NCBI GenBank assembly: GCA_035359995.1
Contig: DAORZT010000006.1
Coordinates: 1-64,000 of the forward strand
DNA: 64,000 bases
Reading direction: 5' to 3'
DNA from: JAKPCT01 sp029553165
Lineage (GTDB): Bacteria; Bacillota; UBA4882; UBA8346
The notes below the pieces were generated by a model that worked only from the letters and a program-made list of their open reading frames with translations, was not told the origin of the DNA and ran no database searches. Of the stretch, positions 8,571 to 17,210 are shown one piece after another; within the stretch, counting starts at the first letter, position 1, and the number at the start of each line of letters is the position of its first letter. Both the position numbers and the translations under genes were made by a program.

Positions 8571-8784
8571 GTAAATCAAGAGGTATCTAATGACTGAAAT
8601 AGAAAAAAACCTTAAAATAAATGTCAAAGTTAGTATCGAAGATAATTTTGTCTCCAATTTGATTAAAGTTAAGAAACTATTACCAATAGGTAAAAAAAGT
8701 ACTAAAAGAGAATAAGTTTGATAAAATATAAACTGGTCATAATAGATCAAAATATCAAAATTAGAAAACGAGGAATAAATAAGT

Positions 8785-9492
8785 ATGAAGCATCAGATAA
8801 GAATAGCGGCAATTTTTTTGATGCTGGTGTTACTCGTTGTCTCGATTCAAACTAATGCCAGCAGTAACATCTTCTCTTATGTTTCAGGCAAGACTGGCTT
8901 TGTAGTGGTTGGACAGGAAACGATCATTAAAATTGTAGGTAGTTTCGAAGGTGTTAATGTATCAAGACGTGTAAAACTGATTGAAATAAGGCTTAAACGG
9001 ATTGCGGCAGGCAATGACTTTAATGCGGCGAATTTAGTTATGACAGAACGAAATAACAAAGTTGGGCTCACATATAATGACCAATGGTTAGTGATTGCCG
9101 ATCCACAGAGTGCCTATTCGCAAAAAGTAACCCAATTTGAGTTGGCAGAATTATGGCGTGCAAATTTAGTCAGGGTGTTTGGTGAAACACAAGATTATAC
9201 TGTTAGTGAAGAAATTATTGGGGTTGCTTCTTGGTATGGCCGTGAATTTCGTGGACGTAAGACCGCTAATGGTGAACGGTTTGATGAAACTAAATATACT
9301 GCTGCCCATCGGAGCCTCCCTTTTGGGACTAAAGTAAGGGTGACCAACTTAGAAAATAATCTTTCGGTGATAGTTACCATTAATGATCGTGGTCCTTGGA
9401 CCAAGAACCGGATTATTGACCTGTCATGGGCTGCCGCTAAAGCGATTGGAATTAAAGGTATTGGAAGAGTTAAATTGGAGGTATTAAACTGA
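8785..9492 (+). CDS. RlpA-like protein with double-psi beta-barrel (3D) domain, exported
   Basis: 235 residues. Residues 1-27 form a signal peptide (basic start, hydrophobic core, small residues at ANA/S). The C-terminal 90 residues are an RlpA/expansin-type double-psi barrel: GVASWYGREFRGRKTANGE, AAHRSLPFGTKVRVTN and the catalytic-aspartate region INDRGPW. RlpA proteins are lytic transglycosylases acting on peptidoglycan. The middle 100 residues match nothing I recognise and may be a wall-binding or adaptor region. It lacks a lipobox cysteine, so it is probably secreted, not a lipoprotein. The ATG at 8785 follows GAGGAA. Confidence 0.85.
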   Translation: MKHQIRIAAIFLMLVLLVVSIQTNASSNIFSYVSGKTGFVVVGQETIIKIVGSFEGVNVSRRVKLIEIRLKRIAAGNDFNAANLVMTERNNKVGLTYNDQWLVIADPQSAYSQKVTQFELAELWRANLVRVFGETQDYTVSEEIIGVASWYGREFRGRKTANGERFDETKYTAAHRSLPFGTKVRVTNLENNLSVIVTINDRGPWTKNRIIDLSWAAAKAIGIKGIGRVKLEVLN

Positions 9493-9522
9493 AGTGGATT
9501 TCGCTTAAAAGATAATTAAGTA

Positions 9523-9552
9523 TTGATTTATAGGGGGTTGATCAGCTATAAT
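9523..9552 (+). promoter_or_regulatory. putative sigma-A promoter for the T-box/cysE/cysS transcript
   Basis: TTGATT at 9523-9528 and TATAAT at 9547-9552 with 18 bases between them. The T-box leader begins about ten bases downstream. Confidence 0.6.
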
Positions 9553-9559
9553 TTATATA

Positions 9560-9790
9560 AAAACGATGATGGGGAACAAACTGTTTTAACGTATGCAGAG
9601 AGGGTAGACGTGGTGTAACTACCTTACGTAATAATTGTTTTTGCCCCCCGGAGTGACATGACGAAATTTTTTAGTAGTCAGTTCGGGTTTGCCCGTTATA
9701 GCAGCTAAAAGTGGGGTTTATCTAAACCTAAACAGAGTGGAACCACGGAATTCTTCGTCTCTGATATGAGCGAAGTTTTTTTATTTTTGA
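9560..9790 (+). ncRNA. T-box riboswitch, probably cysteine-specific
   Basis: Leader RNA that senses uncharged tRNA and controls cysE-cysS. Recognisable elements: the stem I base GATGGGGAACA (9567), the AGAGAG motif (9596-9602) with the paired GGTGTAA loop, a CCGTTA segment (9693-9698), and the T-box AGAGTGGAACCACGG (9734-9748). They are followed by a terminator whose CTTCG/CGAAG stem ends in seven T near 9783. A UGC triplet at 9642-9644, on the 3' side of stem I just before the C tract, fits a Cys specifier and the genes downstream. Confidence 0.9.
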
Positions 9791-9908
9791 TTCCCAATAC
9801 CAGGATTATGATAATAGAATATAGTAATTTAGGACCAAAATTATTATATTACGAACGTCATGGGTTGGTTCAAAATTGAATGGTTGTAAATCAAGAAGGG
9901 GGGTAAAG

Positions 9909-10550
9909 ATGTTTAGACATTTACGAGAAGATATTCAAACGGTTTTCGAACGTGATCCGGCAGCCAAATCTTGGTTTGAGGTCCTGTTATGTTATCCCGG
10001 AATTCACGCCTTAATTTGCCATCGGATCAATCATTGGCTTTATAATCATAAATTGTTTACGTTAGCCAGATTTTTATCTCAAGTAGCCCGGTTTTTTACC
10101 GGGATAGAGATTCATCCGGGAGCGAAGATTGGCAGGAGGTTTTTTATTGACCATGGTGCTGGAGTAGTTATTGGTGAAACGACCGAAATCGGTGATGATG
10201 TTACTATTTATCAGGGAGTAACACTTGGTGGTACCGGAAAAGAGAAGGGGAAACGCCATCCTACCATTGGTAATGGTGTAATGATCTCGGCCGGGGCAAA
10301 AGTATTGGGTTCATTTGTAGTAGGAGATAATGCTAAAATTGGAGCGGGTGCAGTAGTGTTAAAAGAAGTCCCACCTAATGCCACAGTGGTTGGCGTGCCG
10401 GGTAGAGTAGTGATTCAGGACGGAGTTCGCGTAACCCAAGGAGTTGACTTGGCACATAATAATTTACCTGATCCGATTATGAAGATGATCGAGAGCATGG
10501 AGCAACGAATCAATGAATTGGAACAAACAATAGCGAAACTAAAGCAATAA
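9909..10550 (+). CDS. cysE: serine O-acetyltransferase
   Basis: 213 residues. It transfers acetyl from acetyl-CoA to L-serine, giving O-acetylserine for cysteine synthesis. A helical N-terminal part precedes the left-handed beta-helix of hexapeptide repeats (HPGAKIGRRFFIDHGAGVVI, IGDDVTIYQGVTLGGTGK) with the catalytic histidine in IDHGAG. A C-terminal coiled-coil-like tail (MESMEQRINELEQTIAKL) follows. GTAAAGATG at 9909 behind AAGGGGGG is the start; an upstream ATG at 9876 has no ribosome site. It lies under the Cys T-box and is followed by cysS, so cysteine supply and charging are co-regulated. Confidence 0.93.
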   Translation: MFRHLREDIQTVFERDPAAKSWFEVLLCYPGIHALICHRINHWLYNHKLFTLARFLSQVARFFTGIEIHPGAKIGRRFFIDHGAGVVIGETTEIGDDVTIYQGVTLGGTGKEKGKRHPTIGNGVMISAGAKVLGSFVVGDNAKIGAGAVVLKEVPPNATVVGVPGRVVIQDGVRVTQGVDLAHNNLPDPIMKMIESMEQRINELEQTIAKLKQ

Positions 10551-10588
10551 TTTGAATAAGAAATTTTCTTGGGAGGACATAGCTGAAA

Positions 10589-12031
10589 ATGACGTTAAAA
10601 GTATATAATACTTTAACCAAAACAAAAGAAGAATTCATTCCGAAAGAACCTGGAAAAGTGAGTATTTATGCTTGTGGAATCACACCATATAACTATGCGC
10701 ACATTGGTAATTCGCGACCGGCCGTATTTTGGGATTGTGTGCGCCGCTTTTTAAAATACCGTGGTTATCAAATTCATTTTGTTCAAAACTTTACTGATGT
10801 TGATGATAAGATTATTAACCGGGCGAATCAATTACAACAACATCCATTGGAATTGGCAGCCGAGTACGCCAAGATTTACTTAGAAGATTTAGAAAAGTTA
10901 AATGTATTAAAGGCTGATGATTATCCCAAGGTTTCGGAGCATATTCCGGAAGTAATTAATATGATTCAGGTATTAATTGAAAAGGGATATGCCTATGAAG
11001 TAAATGGCGATGTTTATTATGAGGTCCGTAAATTTAAAGATTATGGGAAATTATCCGGACGCGATCTTGATGATTTGCAGGCCGGAGCAAGAGTTGAAGT
11101 GAATGAGGCGAAGCGGGATCCGATGGACTTTGCGCTGTGGAAGGCTGCCAAACCAGGGGAGATCAGTTGGGATTCACCATGGGGCAAAGGACGGCCCGGA
11201 TGGCATATTGAATGTTCGGCAATGTCAATTAAATATTTAGATGGTGGTTTTGATATGCATGGTGGGGGTGAAGATCTGGTTTTTCCGCATCATGAGAATG
11301 AAATTGCGCAATCCGAAGCATACCTGGGTTCAGTCTTTGCCCGATACTGGTTACACAACGCGTTTGTAACGGTTAGTGGTGAACGGATGGGGAAATCAAT
11401 GGGGAATTTCTCAACGATTCGTGATGTTATCAATCAGTTTCCACCGAAAGTGGTTCGCTTTTGGCTGATTGGAACCCATTACCGAAATCCGATCGGATTT
11501 GGCGCAGAAGAACTGCAGGCGGCAGCAAGAGGTTTAGAACGTTTGGAAACAGCCAAATTCAACTGGGAACATCTATTAAGTCAACAGCTAAGCGGTAATG
11601 ATACTGATGCTAATGAAGCAGAGATTAGTTCGATCAAAGACCGAATCGCCAAAACCAAACAAGAATTTATCACAGGAATGGAAGATGATTTTAATACTCC
11701 ACAGGCGTTAGCCAGTTTATATGAGCTGGTCAGAGAAGTAAACCGTTGGACGCAGGACAAAGCCTTTAGTTTAACTTTAGTTACTAAAGGAGCATTAAAG
11801 GAAGCCTATGATGTCCTGGTCGAACTGGGGGATGTTCTGGGAATCTTCTATCAGGAGCAGGCGGGTAATCCTGCCATTGATGTTGCCGAGATTGAGAGTT
11901 TAATCGAACAACGTACTCAAGCCAAGAAAGATAAAAACTGGGCATTGGCGGACCAGATCCGTGACCAACTAAAAGCTAAAGGAGTAATCTTAGAAGACAC
12001 TCCTCAAGGAGTAAGATGGCGGCTGGAGTAG
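10589..12031 (+). CDS. cysS: cysteinyl-tRNA synthetase
   Basis: 480 residues, full length for the class Ia enzyme. The HIGH-type motif is at about 32-41 (TPYNYAHIGN). The KMSKS-type motif reads GERMGKSMGN at about 264-273, a known variant in this enzyme. Zinc ligands include the cysteine in YACGIT and the C/H/E set around WHIECSAMS and FPHHENEIAQ. The C-terminal DALR-like helical region is present. It is 38 bases after cysE and under the same T-box; GGGAGG precedes ATG 10589. Confidence 0.97.
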   Translation: MTLKVYNTLTKTKEEFIPKEPGKVSIYACGITPYNYAHIGNSRPAVFWDCVRRFLKYRGYQIHFVQNFTDVDDKIINRANQLQQHPLELAAEYAKIYLEDLEKLNVLKADDYPKVSEHIPEVINMIQVLIEKGYAYEVNGDVYYEVRKFKDYGKLSGRDLDDLQAGARVEVNEAKRDPMDFALWKAAKPGEISWDSPWGKGRPGWHIECSAMSIKYLDGGFDMHGGGEDLVFPHHENEIAQSEAYLGSVFARYWLHNAFVTVSGERMGKSMGNFSTIRDVINQFPPKVVRFWLIGTHYRNPIGFGAEELQAAARGLERLETAKFNWEHLLSQQLSGNDTDANEAEISSIKDRIAKTKQEFITGMEDDFNTPQALASLYELVREVNRWTQDKAFSLTLVTKGALKEAYDVLVELGDVLGIFYQEQAGNPAIDVAEIESLIEQRTQAKKDKNWALADQIRDQLKAKGVILEDTPQGVRWRLE

Positions 12032-12100
12032 CCCTTTGCGACTTTTTAATTTTTTGTGAGATTCAAAAAAGATATATAGTAAAAAATTGGGGGAAGTGCA

Positions 12101-13162
12101 ATGTTGCAACAAATATTGCTTCATAATTATTTCAATAATCGAGTTTTAGACTATTTAACCTTTATTTTGATTCTAATTGCAGGAATAATTGCAATTCAGA
12201 TTATCAAAAAATATGTCTTAAAAAGTTTGGCCAAATGGGCGCAAAATAGCAAAAATCCACTTGATGACTTTATAATTGCCACAGTCAAACGAAATATTCT
12301 TCCATTGTTGTATTATGGAGTTTTTTACGTCAGTACACAAAGTTTAACCTTAGCCCGGATAATCGTTAACGGAATTAGAAATCTGGGGGTTGCATTTGCT
12401 GTTTATTTTGGAATTAAGTTGCTAATGGAAGTAGTAGTTTATTTATTGGAGTCAGTGTGGTTAAATGATGAGGAGAATTCATCAAAAATTAAAGCAATAA
12501 AAGGAATTGTAGCTGTTGTAAAGGTCCTGCTTTGGGGATTCGCATTAGTACTTTTTCTTGATAATATTGGTGTAAAAATTTCCGCTTTGGTTGCCGGACT
12601 TGGAATCGGTGGTATTGCAGTTGCTTTAGCGGCACAGACCATTTTAGGTGATCTGTTTAGTTATTTCATTATTTTCTTTGATCGCCCCTTTGAGTTGGGG
12701 GATTCGATTGTAATCGATAGTTTCAAGGGTACTGTCGAGTATATTGGTATCAAGACCACACGGCTTCGTAGTGTTGATGGGGAACAGGTTATTATCTCTA
12801 ATAAAGATTTGACCAATTCCAAATTGAGGAACTTTAAGCGAATGGAACGACGCCGGGTCGCGTTTACGATTGGAGTGGCTTATGAAACAAAATTAGAATC
12901 ATTAAAGGAAATTCCCGGTATTATTTCAGATATTATTAGTAATATTGATAAGACAGAACTGGATCGAGTCCATTTTGCTTCATATGGTGATTATAGTTTG
13001 GGGTTTGATGTCGTATATTACGTACTGGATAAAGACTATAAGCGATATATGGATATTCAACAAGAGATTAATTTTAAAATAAAAGAAGAGTTTGAAAAGC
13101 GCAGCATTAGGTTCGCCTATCCTACTCAAAACATTTACATTAATTCAAACAATCATTCTTAA
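12101..13162 (+). CDS. MscS-family mechanosensitive ion channel
   Basis: 353 residues. Four to five hydrophobic helices come first. The pore-lining helix is rich in Gly and Ala (ALVAGLGIGGIAVALAAQTILGD, about 155-180), the hallmark of MscS, followed by the beta domain (PFELGDSIVIDSFKGTVEYIGIKTTRLRS) and the alpha/beta domain. It releases osmolytes on hypo-osmotic shock. It begins at ATG 12101 behind GGGGGAAG and is followed by a terminator, so it is monocistronic or ends the cysteine operon. Confidence 0.92.
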   Translation: MLQQILLHNYFNNRVLDYLTFILILIAGIIAIQIIKKYVLKSLAKWAQNSKNPLDDFIIATVKRNILPLLYYGVFYVSTQSLTLARIIVNGIRNLGVAFAVYFGIKLLMEVVVYLLESVWLNDEENSSKIKAIKGIVAVVKVLLWGFALVLFLDNIGVKISALVAGLGIGGIAVALAAQTILGDLFSYFIIFFDRPFELGDSIVIDSFKGTVEYIGIKTTRLRSVDGEQVIISNKDLTNSKLRNFKRMERRRVAFTIGVAYETKLESLKEIPGIISDIISNIDKTELDRVHFASYGDYSLGFDVVYYVLDKDYKRYMDIQQEINFKIKEEFEKRSIRFAYPTQNIYINSNNHS

Positions 13163-13212
13163 TTCGAGTCTGTTCAACAAACGAAATTGAAAATCTATTT
13201 TGTTATAGATGT

Positions 13213-13237
13213 ACCGGTCAAATGGCCGGTTTTTTTA
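13213..13237 (+). terminator. intrinsic terminator after the MscS gene
   Basis: ACCGG at 13213-13217 pairs with CCGGT at 13226-13230, followed by seven T. Confidence 0.75.
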
Positions 13238-13268
13238 TGTTAAAATAAGTAATTTACAATATATATCA

Positions 13269-13365
13269 TGAATATATAATATATTATGAAGAAATTAATT
13301 TTAAAAAAAGGAAATTTGCAATAAATTGCAGAATATTCCATTAAATCATCGATTTTTAATGGAAT
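13269..13365 (+). promoter_or_regulatory. cluster of palindromes upstream of the nfeD-flotillin operon
   Basis: Three inverted repeats lie in the leader: a CATGAATATAT-type palindrome around 13269-13289, TGCAAT-AA-ATTGCA at 13317-13330, and an 11-base perfect stem 13335-13345 with 13355-13365 just before the ribosome site. They may be operators or a translation-modulating hairpin. No stress-sigma promoter (TGAAAC/CGTA) was seen. Confidence 0.4.
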
Positions 13366-13390
13366 GTATTAAATTGGAGTGAATAAAAAG

Positions 13391-13963
13391 ATGGACCTGA
13401 ATCTATGGTGGAGTAATTTACAATCATTTGAGAGATTTTTTTGGTTTTTGGCGATTCCATTTACGGTAGTTTTTCTATTTCAATTTTTATTAACATTCAT
13501 TGGGAATGATGGCAACGCAGAAATTGATGGTGATTTTGATTTGGATGGAGTAGGAGACTCGGGGTTTCATCTGTTTACTTTTACAAATATCATTATATTC
13601 TTTACAGCATTTGGATGGGCAGGAATTGTTGGGATTGGATGGGGATTTAGTCAGGTGGTCACAGTAATATTTGCTTTCTTGGTTGGGATTGCATTGATGG
13701 TTGCAGTGGCTTCAATCTATTATTTGATGTCGAAGATGGTTGAAAGTGGTAACATTAATCTCCAAAACGCACTTAATTCCACCGGGAAAGTATATTTACC
13801 AATACCAGCTAATCGAGAAGGAGTTGGTAAAGTCCAAATAACAGTTCAAGGGTCGTTTCGTGAAGTAGATGCAGTGACTGATGGCGATTTATTACAGACT
13901 GGTATGCCGATTAAAGTGGTTGGAATTTTAAATGACGAAATAATTATTGTCGAGAAGATTTAA
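13391..13963 (+). CDS. NfeD-like membrane protein (YuaF type)
   Basis: 190 residues. Three hydrophobic segments (about residues 15-37, 60-82 and 88-112) are separated by an acidic loop (EIDGDFDLDGVGD). A C-terminal OB-fold NfeD domain follows, where the stretch from NSTGKVYLPI onward reads as small beta strands (GKVQITVQGSFREVDAVT). NfeD proteins partner with flotillin/SPFH proteins in membrane microdomains. The flotillin gene starts 13 bases after this stop, as in the Bacillus yuaFG pair. ATG 13391 is chosen because GGAGTGA is spaced for it; GTG 13379 is the alternative. Confidence 0.85.
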   Translation: MDLNLWWSNLQSFERFFWFLAIPFTVVFLFQFLLTFIGNDGNAEIDGDFDLDGVGDSGFHLFTFTNIIIFFTAFGWAGIVGIGWGFSQVVTVIFAFLVGIALMVAVASIYYLMSKMVESGNINLQNALNSTGKVYLPIPANREGVGKVQITVQGSFREVDAVTDGDLLQTGMPIKVVGILNDEIIIVEKI

Positions 13964-13976
13964 GGGGAGGATAATG

Positions 13977-15377
13977 ATGCAACAATTAGCATTAGTAACG
14001 ATTATTTTATTAATAATATTTGTTGTTTTTTCAATGATTCTTAGCAGATACCGGAAATGTCCGTCGGACAAGATTCTGGTTATTTATGGAAAAATCGGTA
14101 AAACAACCGATGGTGTTACCCGGTCGGCCCGGTGTATTCATGGAGGAGCTTCATTTATTTTGCCGGTATTTCAGGCATACGAATATCTGGACTTAACACC
14201 ATTCTCAATTGAAGTAAATTTAACGAAAGCACTAAGTAAGCAGAATATCCGGGTTGACGTTCCTTCCCGTTTTACGGTAGGGATATCAACTGAGCCAGGC
14301 GTAATGACCAATGCGGCTGAACGGTTGTTAGGAATGAAACAGGATCAGATCCAGGAGTTGGCCAAAGACATTATTTTTGGACAATTGCGTTTGGTTATTG
14401 CCACAATGGATATTGAAGAGATCAACGCTGACCGCGATAAGTTTTTAGCAAATGTTTCAAACAATGTTGAAGCTGAGCTGAAAAAGATTGGTTTAAAGTT
14501 GATCAATGTTAACGTAACTGATATTAAAGATGAATCCGGATATATTGAAGCCCTTGGTAAAGAAGCTGCCGCAAAAGCGATTAATGATGCTAAAAAAAGT
14601 GTTGCCGAGAAAGATCGGGATGGTTCAATTGGTGAAGCTAATGCAAAACGGGATGAGCGAATTCAGGTAGCAGAGGCGAATGCCCGGGCTGTAGAGGGAG
14701 AAAACCAAGCCCGGATAACGATTGCTAACTCCGAGGCTGATCGGCGCGAAAAAGAAGCCGAAGCAAATCGCAAGGCAACTGCCGCTGAAAAGGTTCAAAC
14801 GGCGAAGGCCTTAGAGGAAGCTTATGTGGCAGAACAAGAGGCTGAAAAAGCCCGTGCAGAAAGACAACGGGCTACCATGTTTGCAGATGTTGTTGTACCA
14901 GCCGAGATTGAAAAACAACAGATGGAGATTGCTGCGGAAGCGGAAGCGGAAAAGATCCGTCGTATGGCTAAAGGTGAAGCTGATGCAATTCTCGCCGAGA
15001 TGGAAGCGCGTGCGAAAGGTATGTATGAGATTCTAAGCAAGCAAGCAGAAGGATTTAAAATGATCGTTGATTCGGTTGGTGGCGATGCTCGTAATGCTGT
15101 TTTATTGATGGTAGCGGATAAATTGCCGGAATTAGTTAAAACGCAGGTTGAAGCAGTTAAAAATCTGAAGATTGATAAGATTACCGTCTGGGATTCAATG
15201 GGAAAAGACGGAACACCAACCAGCGCCAATTTTATATCCGGGATGTTTAAATCGATCCCGCCGTTGGAAGATATTTTTAGATCTGCGGGAATGGAATTAC
15301 CGAATTACTTGGGAGAGAAGATTAATGAAAAAAATGAGAATTCCGGGGCAACGGCAATTGAGACGGAATCAAAGTAA
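13977..15377 (+). CDS. floT: flotillin-like SPFH/Band 7 protein
   Basis: 466 residues. An N-terminal hydrophobic anchor (about 3-20) is followed by a Band 7/SPFH domain (about 30-190, PSRFTVGISTEPGVMTNAAERLL). A long Ala/Glu-rich coiled coil (about 195-370, repeats of EA/EKA) and a C-terminal flotillin segment (LPELVKTQVEAVKNLKIDKIT) complete it. Flotillins scaffold functional membrane microdomains. GGGGAGG precedes tandem ATGs at 13974 and 13977; I take the second for spacing. It forms an operon with the NfeD gene and is closed by a strong terminator. Confidence 0.92.
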   Translation: MQQLALVTIILLIIFVVFSMILSRYRKCPSDKILVIYGKIGKTTDGVTRSARCIHGGASFILPVFQAYEYLDLTPFSIEVNLTKALSKQNIRVDVPSRFTVGISTEPGVMTNAAERLLGMKQDQIQELAKDIIFGQLRLVIATMDIEEINADRDKFLANVSNNVEAELKKIGLKLINVNVTDIKDESGYIEALGKEAAAKAINDAKKSVAEKDRDGSIGEANAKRDERIQVAEANARAVEGENQARITIANSEADRREKEAEANRKATAAEKVQTAKALEEAYVAEQEAEKARAERQRATMFADVVVPAEIEKQQMEIAAEAEAEKIRRMAKGEADAILAEMEARAKGMYEILSKQAEGFKMIVDSVGGDARNAVLLMVADKLPELVKTQVEAVKNLKIDKITVWDSMGKDGTPTSANFISGMFKSIPPLEDIFRSAGMELPNYLGEKINEKNENSGATAIETESK

Positions 15378-15383
15378 TTTTGT

Positions 15384-15409
15384 AAATGAGACCAATTGGT
15401 CTCATTTTT
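15384..15409 (+). terminator. intrinsic terminator after the flotillin gene
   Basis: Ten-base perfect stem 15384-15393 with 15398-15407, loop AATT, followed by T. Bases 15410-15560 hold no gene. Confidence 0.85.
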
Positions 15410-15565
15410 GATCAGATAAATTTTTGTTGTGGAAAGGAAGTTAATTAATTAAGACAGAATTAATATTATTAGTATTAAAAAGTGTAGAGTGCAACAAGAC
15501 TTGGAAAATAACGACTAGATTACTTCGAAAGGCGACAGACTTTAGTGACCGAAAGGTGTGGGTTT

Positions 15566-16240
15566 ATGCAACCGGTAGCTGTTGTTCCATTGAATCTTGG
15601 TGTGGTAAAGGCATTTGTAATAAAGGGTGAACGTAGTATACTGGTTGATGCCGGCAATGCCGGAGATGCCAGAAAGATTATCCAAGGCCTTACACGTTTG
15701 AAGATCAATCCGCAAGATCTATCCTTAATTATTATTACTCACAGTCATTCGGACCATATCGGCGGATTGGCTAAATTAAAAGAAGTGACCGGAGCCAGAG
15801 TTTTGGTCCATCAACTTGATGCGGAGGCGTTAGTTGCCGGGATCAATAAAGATATAATTCCGACTAATTTTAAAGGGGATTTATTTAAGCGCTTTATTGA
15901 AGAAAGACCCAAGATTAAAACTGTAGAGCCCGATATTCTGATTGATGGCGAGCATGATTTACAAAAGTATGGAGTAGCAGGGAAGGTGATTGGGACTCCG
16001 GGTCATACTGCAGGCTCGATTTCAATTGTATTAGAAAATGGTGAAGCAATTATCGGAGATTTATTGATGGGTGGACTCATTCTTCAGCGCTTCCCAAGTT
16101 ATCCGTATTTTGCTTATAATCTGGACCTAGTGAAAGAAAGTATTAAAAAGTTACAGAAATTGGACCTGAAGAAACTCTATCCATCCCATGGTGGCCCGTT
16201 CGCATTTCATGCGGTGAAAAAAAGATTTGCTGATTGTTAA
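15566..16240 (+). CDS. MBL-fold metallo-hydrolase (glyoxalase II/lactonase-like)
   Basis: 224 residues with the metallo-beta-lactamase signature THSHSDHIGG (HxHxDH, about 68-75). Further metal ligands are in GTPGHTAGS, in IGDLLMGG and in the C-terminal PSHGG. The fold usually binds two Zn or Fe ions and hydrolyses thioesters, lactones or phosphodiesters; the substrate here is unknown. ATG 15566 is seven bases after GAAAGGTG; GTG 15545 would add seven residues without a better ribosome site. It lies upstream of pyrE with a short gap. Confidence 0.88.
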   Translation: MQPVAVVPLNLGVVKAFVIKGERSILVDAGNAGDARKIIQGLTRLKINPQDLSLIIITHSHSDHIGGLAKLKEVTGARVLVHQLDAEALVAGINKDIIPTNFKGDLFKRFIEERPKIKTVEPDILIDGEHDLQKYGVAGKVIGTPGHTAGSISIVLENGEAIIGDLLMGGLILQRFPSYPYFAYNLDLVKESIKKLQKLDLKKLYPSHGGPFAFHAVKKRFADC

Positions 16241-16270
16241 TTTAAAATAAACAACAAAAAGGTGAGCGAG

Positions 16271-16942
16271 ATGGAAAACTATAAAAAACAATTTATTGAA
16301 TTTATGCTTGAGTCCGGAGTACTTACTTTTGGTGATTTTACTACGAAGAGCGGCCGGAAAACCCCTTACTTTATAAATACCGGGAACTATAAAACCGGTT
16401 CACAGATAACAAAATTAGGCGAGTTTTATGCGGAATGTATTTACTCTAATCTTGGTAAAAAAGTTGATGTGTTATATGGACCGGCTTATAAAGGAATTCC
16501 ATTGGCAGTAACAACTGCCAGTTCACTATATCGCAAATATCAAATTGATGTACCGTTTTGTTTCAACCGTAAAGAAGCAAAAGATCATGGTGAGGGTGGT
16601 AACATTATTGGTTATCTGCCACAGGAGAATGAACAGATAACTATTATTGAAGATGTAGTTACAGCAGGGACTGCCGTCAGAGAGAGTTTAGCACTGTTAA
16701 AAAATATTACTAAAGCAACAGTAAACGCGTTGATTGTATCGGTGGATCGAATGGAACGGGGAACAGGTGATAAATCAACTTTGGACGAGTTACGCGAAAG
16801 TTTAGGGATAGAGACCTATGCAATTGTTAATATTGAAGAAATTATTTCATATTTGTATAATCGGGAAATCAACGGCAAAGTGTTTTTAGATGATGAGCTG
16901 ATGGAGCGGGTAAGGAAATACCGTGAAGAATATGGTGTGTAG
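16271..16942 (+). CDS. pyrE: orotate phosphoribosyltransferase
   Basis: 223 residues. It joins orotate to PRPP to give OMP in pyrimidine synthesis. The PRPP motif ITIIEDVVTAGTAVRES sits at about 120-136, and the early YGPAYKGIPLA and NRKEAKDHGEGG loops are the catalytic dimer-interface segments of PyrE. ATG 16271 follows AAAGGTGA by five bases; GTG 16262 would overlap that ribosome site. No other pyrimidine genes are nearby, so it is detached from the pyr operon. Confidence 0.93.
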   Translation: MENYKKQFIEFMLESGVLTFGDFTTKSGRKTPYFINTGNYKTGSQITKLGEFYAECIYSNLGKKVDVLYGPAYKGIPLAVTTASSLYRKYQIDVPFCFNRKEAKDHGEGGNIIGYLPQENEQITIIEDVVTAGTAVRESLALLKNITKATVNALIVSVDRMERGTGDKSTLDELRESLGIETYAIVNIEEIISYLYNREINGKVFLDDELMERVRKYREEYGV

Positions 16943-16980
16943 CAAATAATTTTCGTGGCGAGGATTTCTATTAAATTATT

Positions 16981-17008
16981 AGGAGCGGTTCTTTGTCTGC
17001 TCCTTATT
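16981..17008 (+). terminator. weak terminator-like hairpin after pyrE
   Basis: AGGAGC at 16981-16986 pairs with GCTCCT at 16999-17004, followed by an AT-rich tail without a clean T run. Bases 17009-17183 are AT-rich with no gene. Confidence 0.4.
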
Positions 17009-17210
17009 TATTTCAGTTATCTTCATTAGTTAGTCATAATTTATATTGATGAATAGCTTTTGCTGATTAATAATAGATTTAAAATATAAAAGATTAACGT
17101 TTGTATAAAGATCTACTATTAAAATTGATTTATAAATTAGTTTGTGTTAATTTATATAGAAGAAGTAAATTAGATGCTCTTCTATGATAATTGATTTTGA
17201 GGTGAAGTTG

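Noticed and set aside
14822..15229. 135-codon minus-strand frame inside the flotillin gene
   Set aside because: Produced by the repetitive Ala/Glu coiled-coil coding; no independent support.
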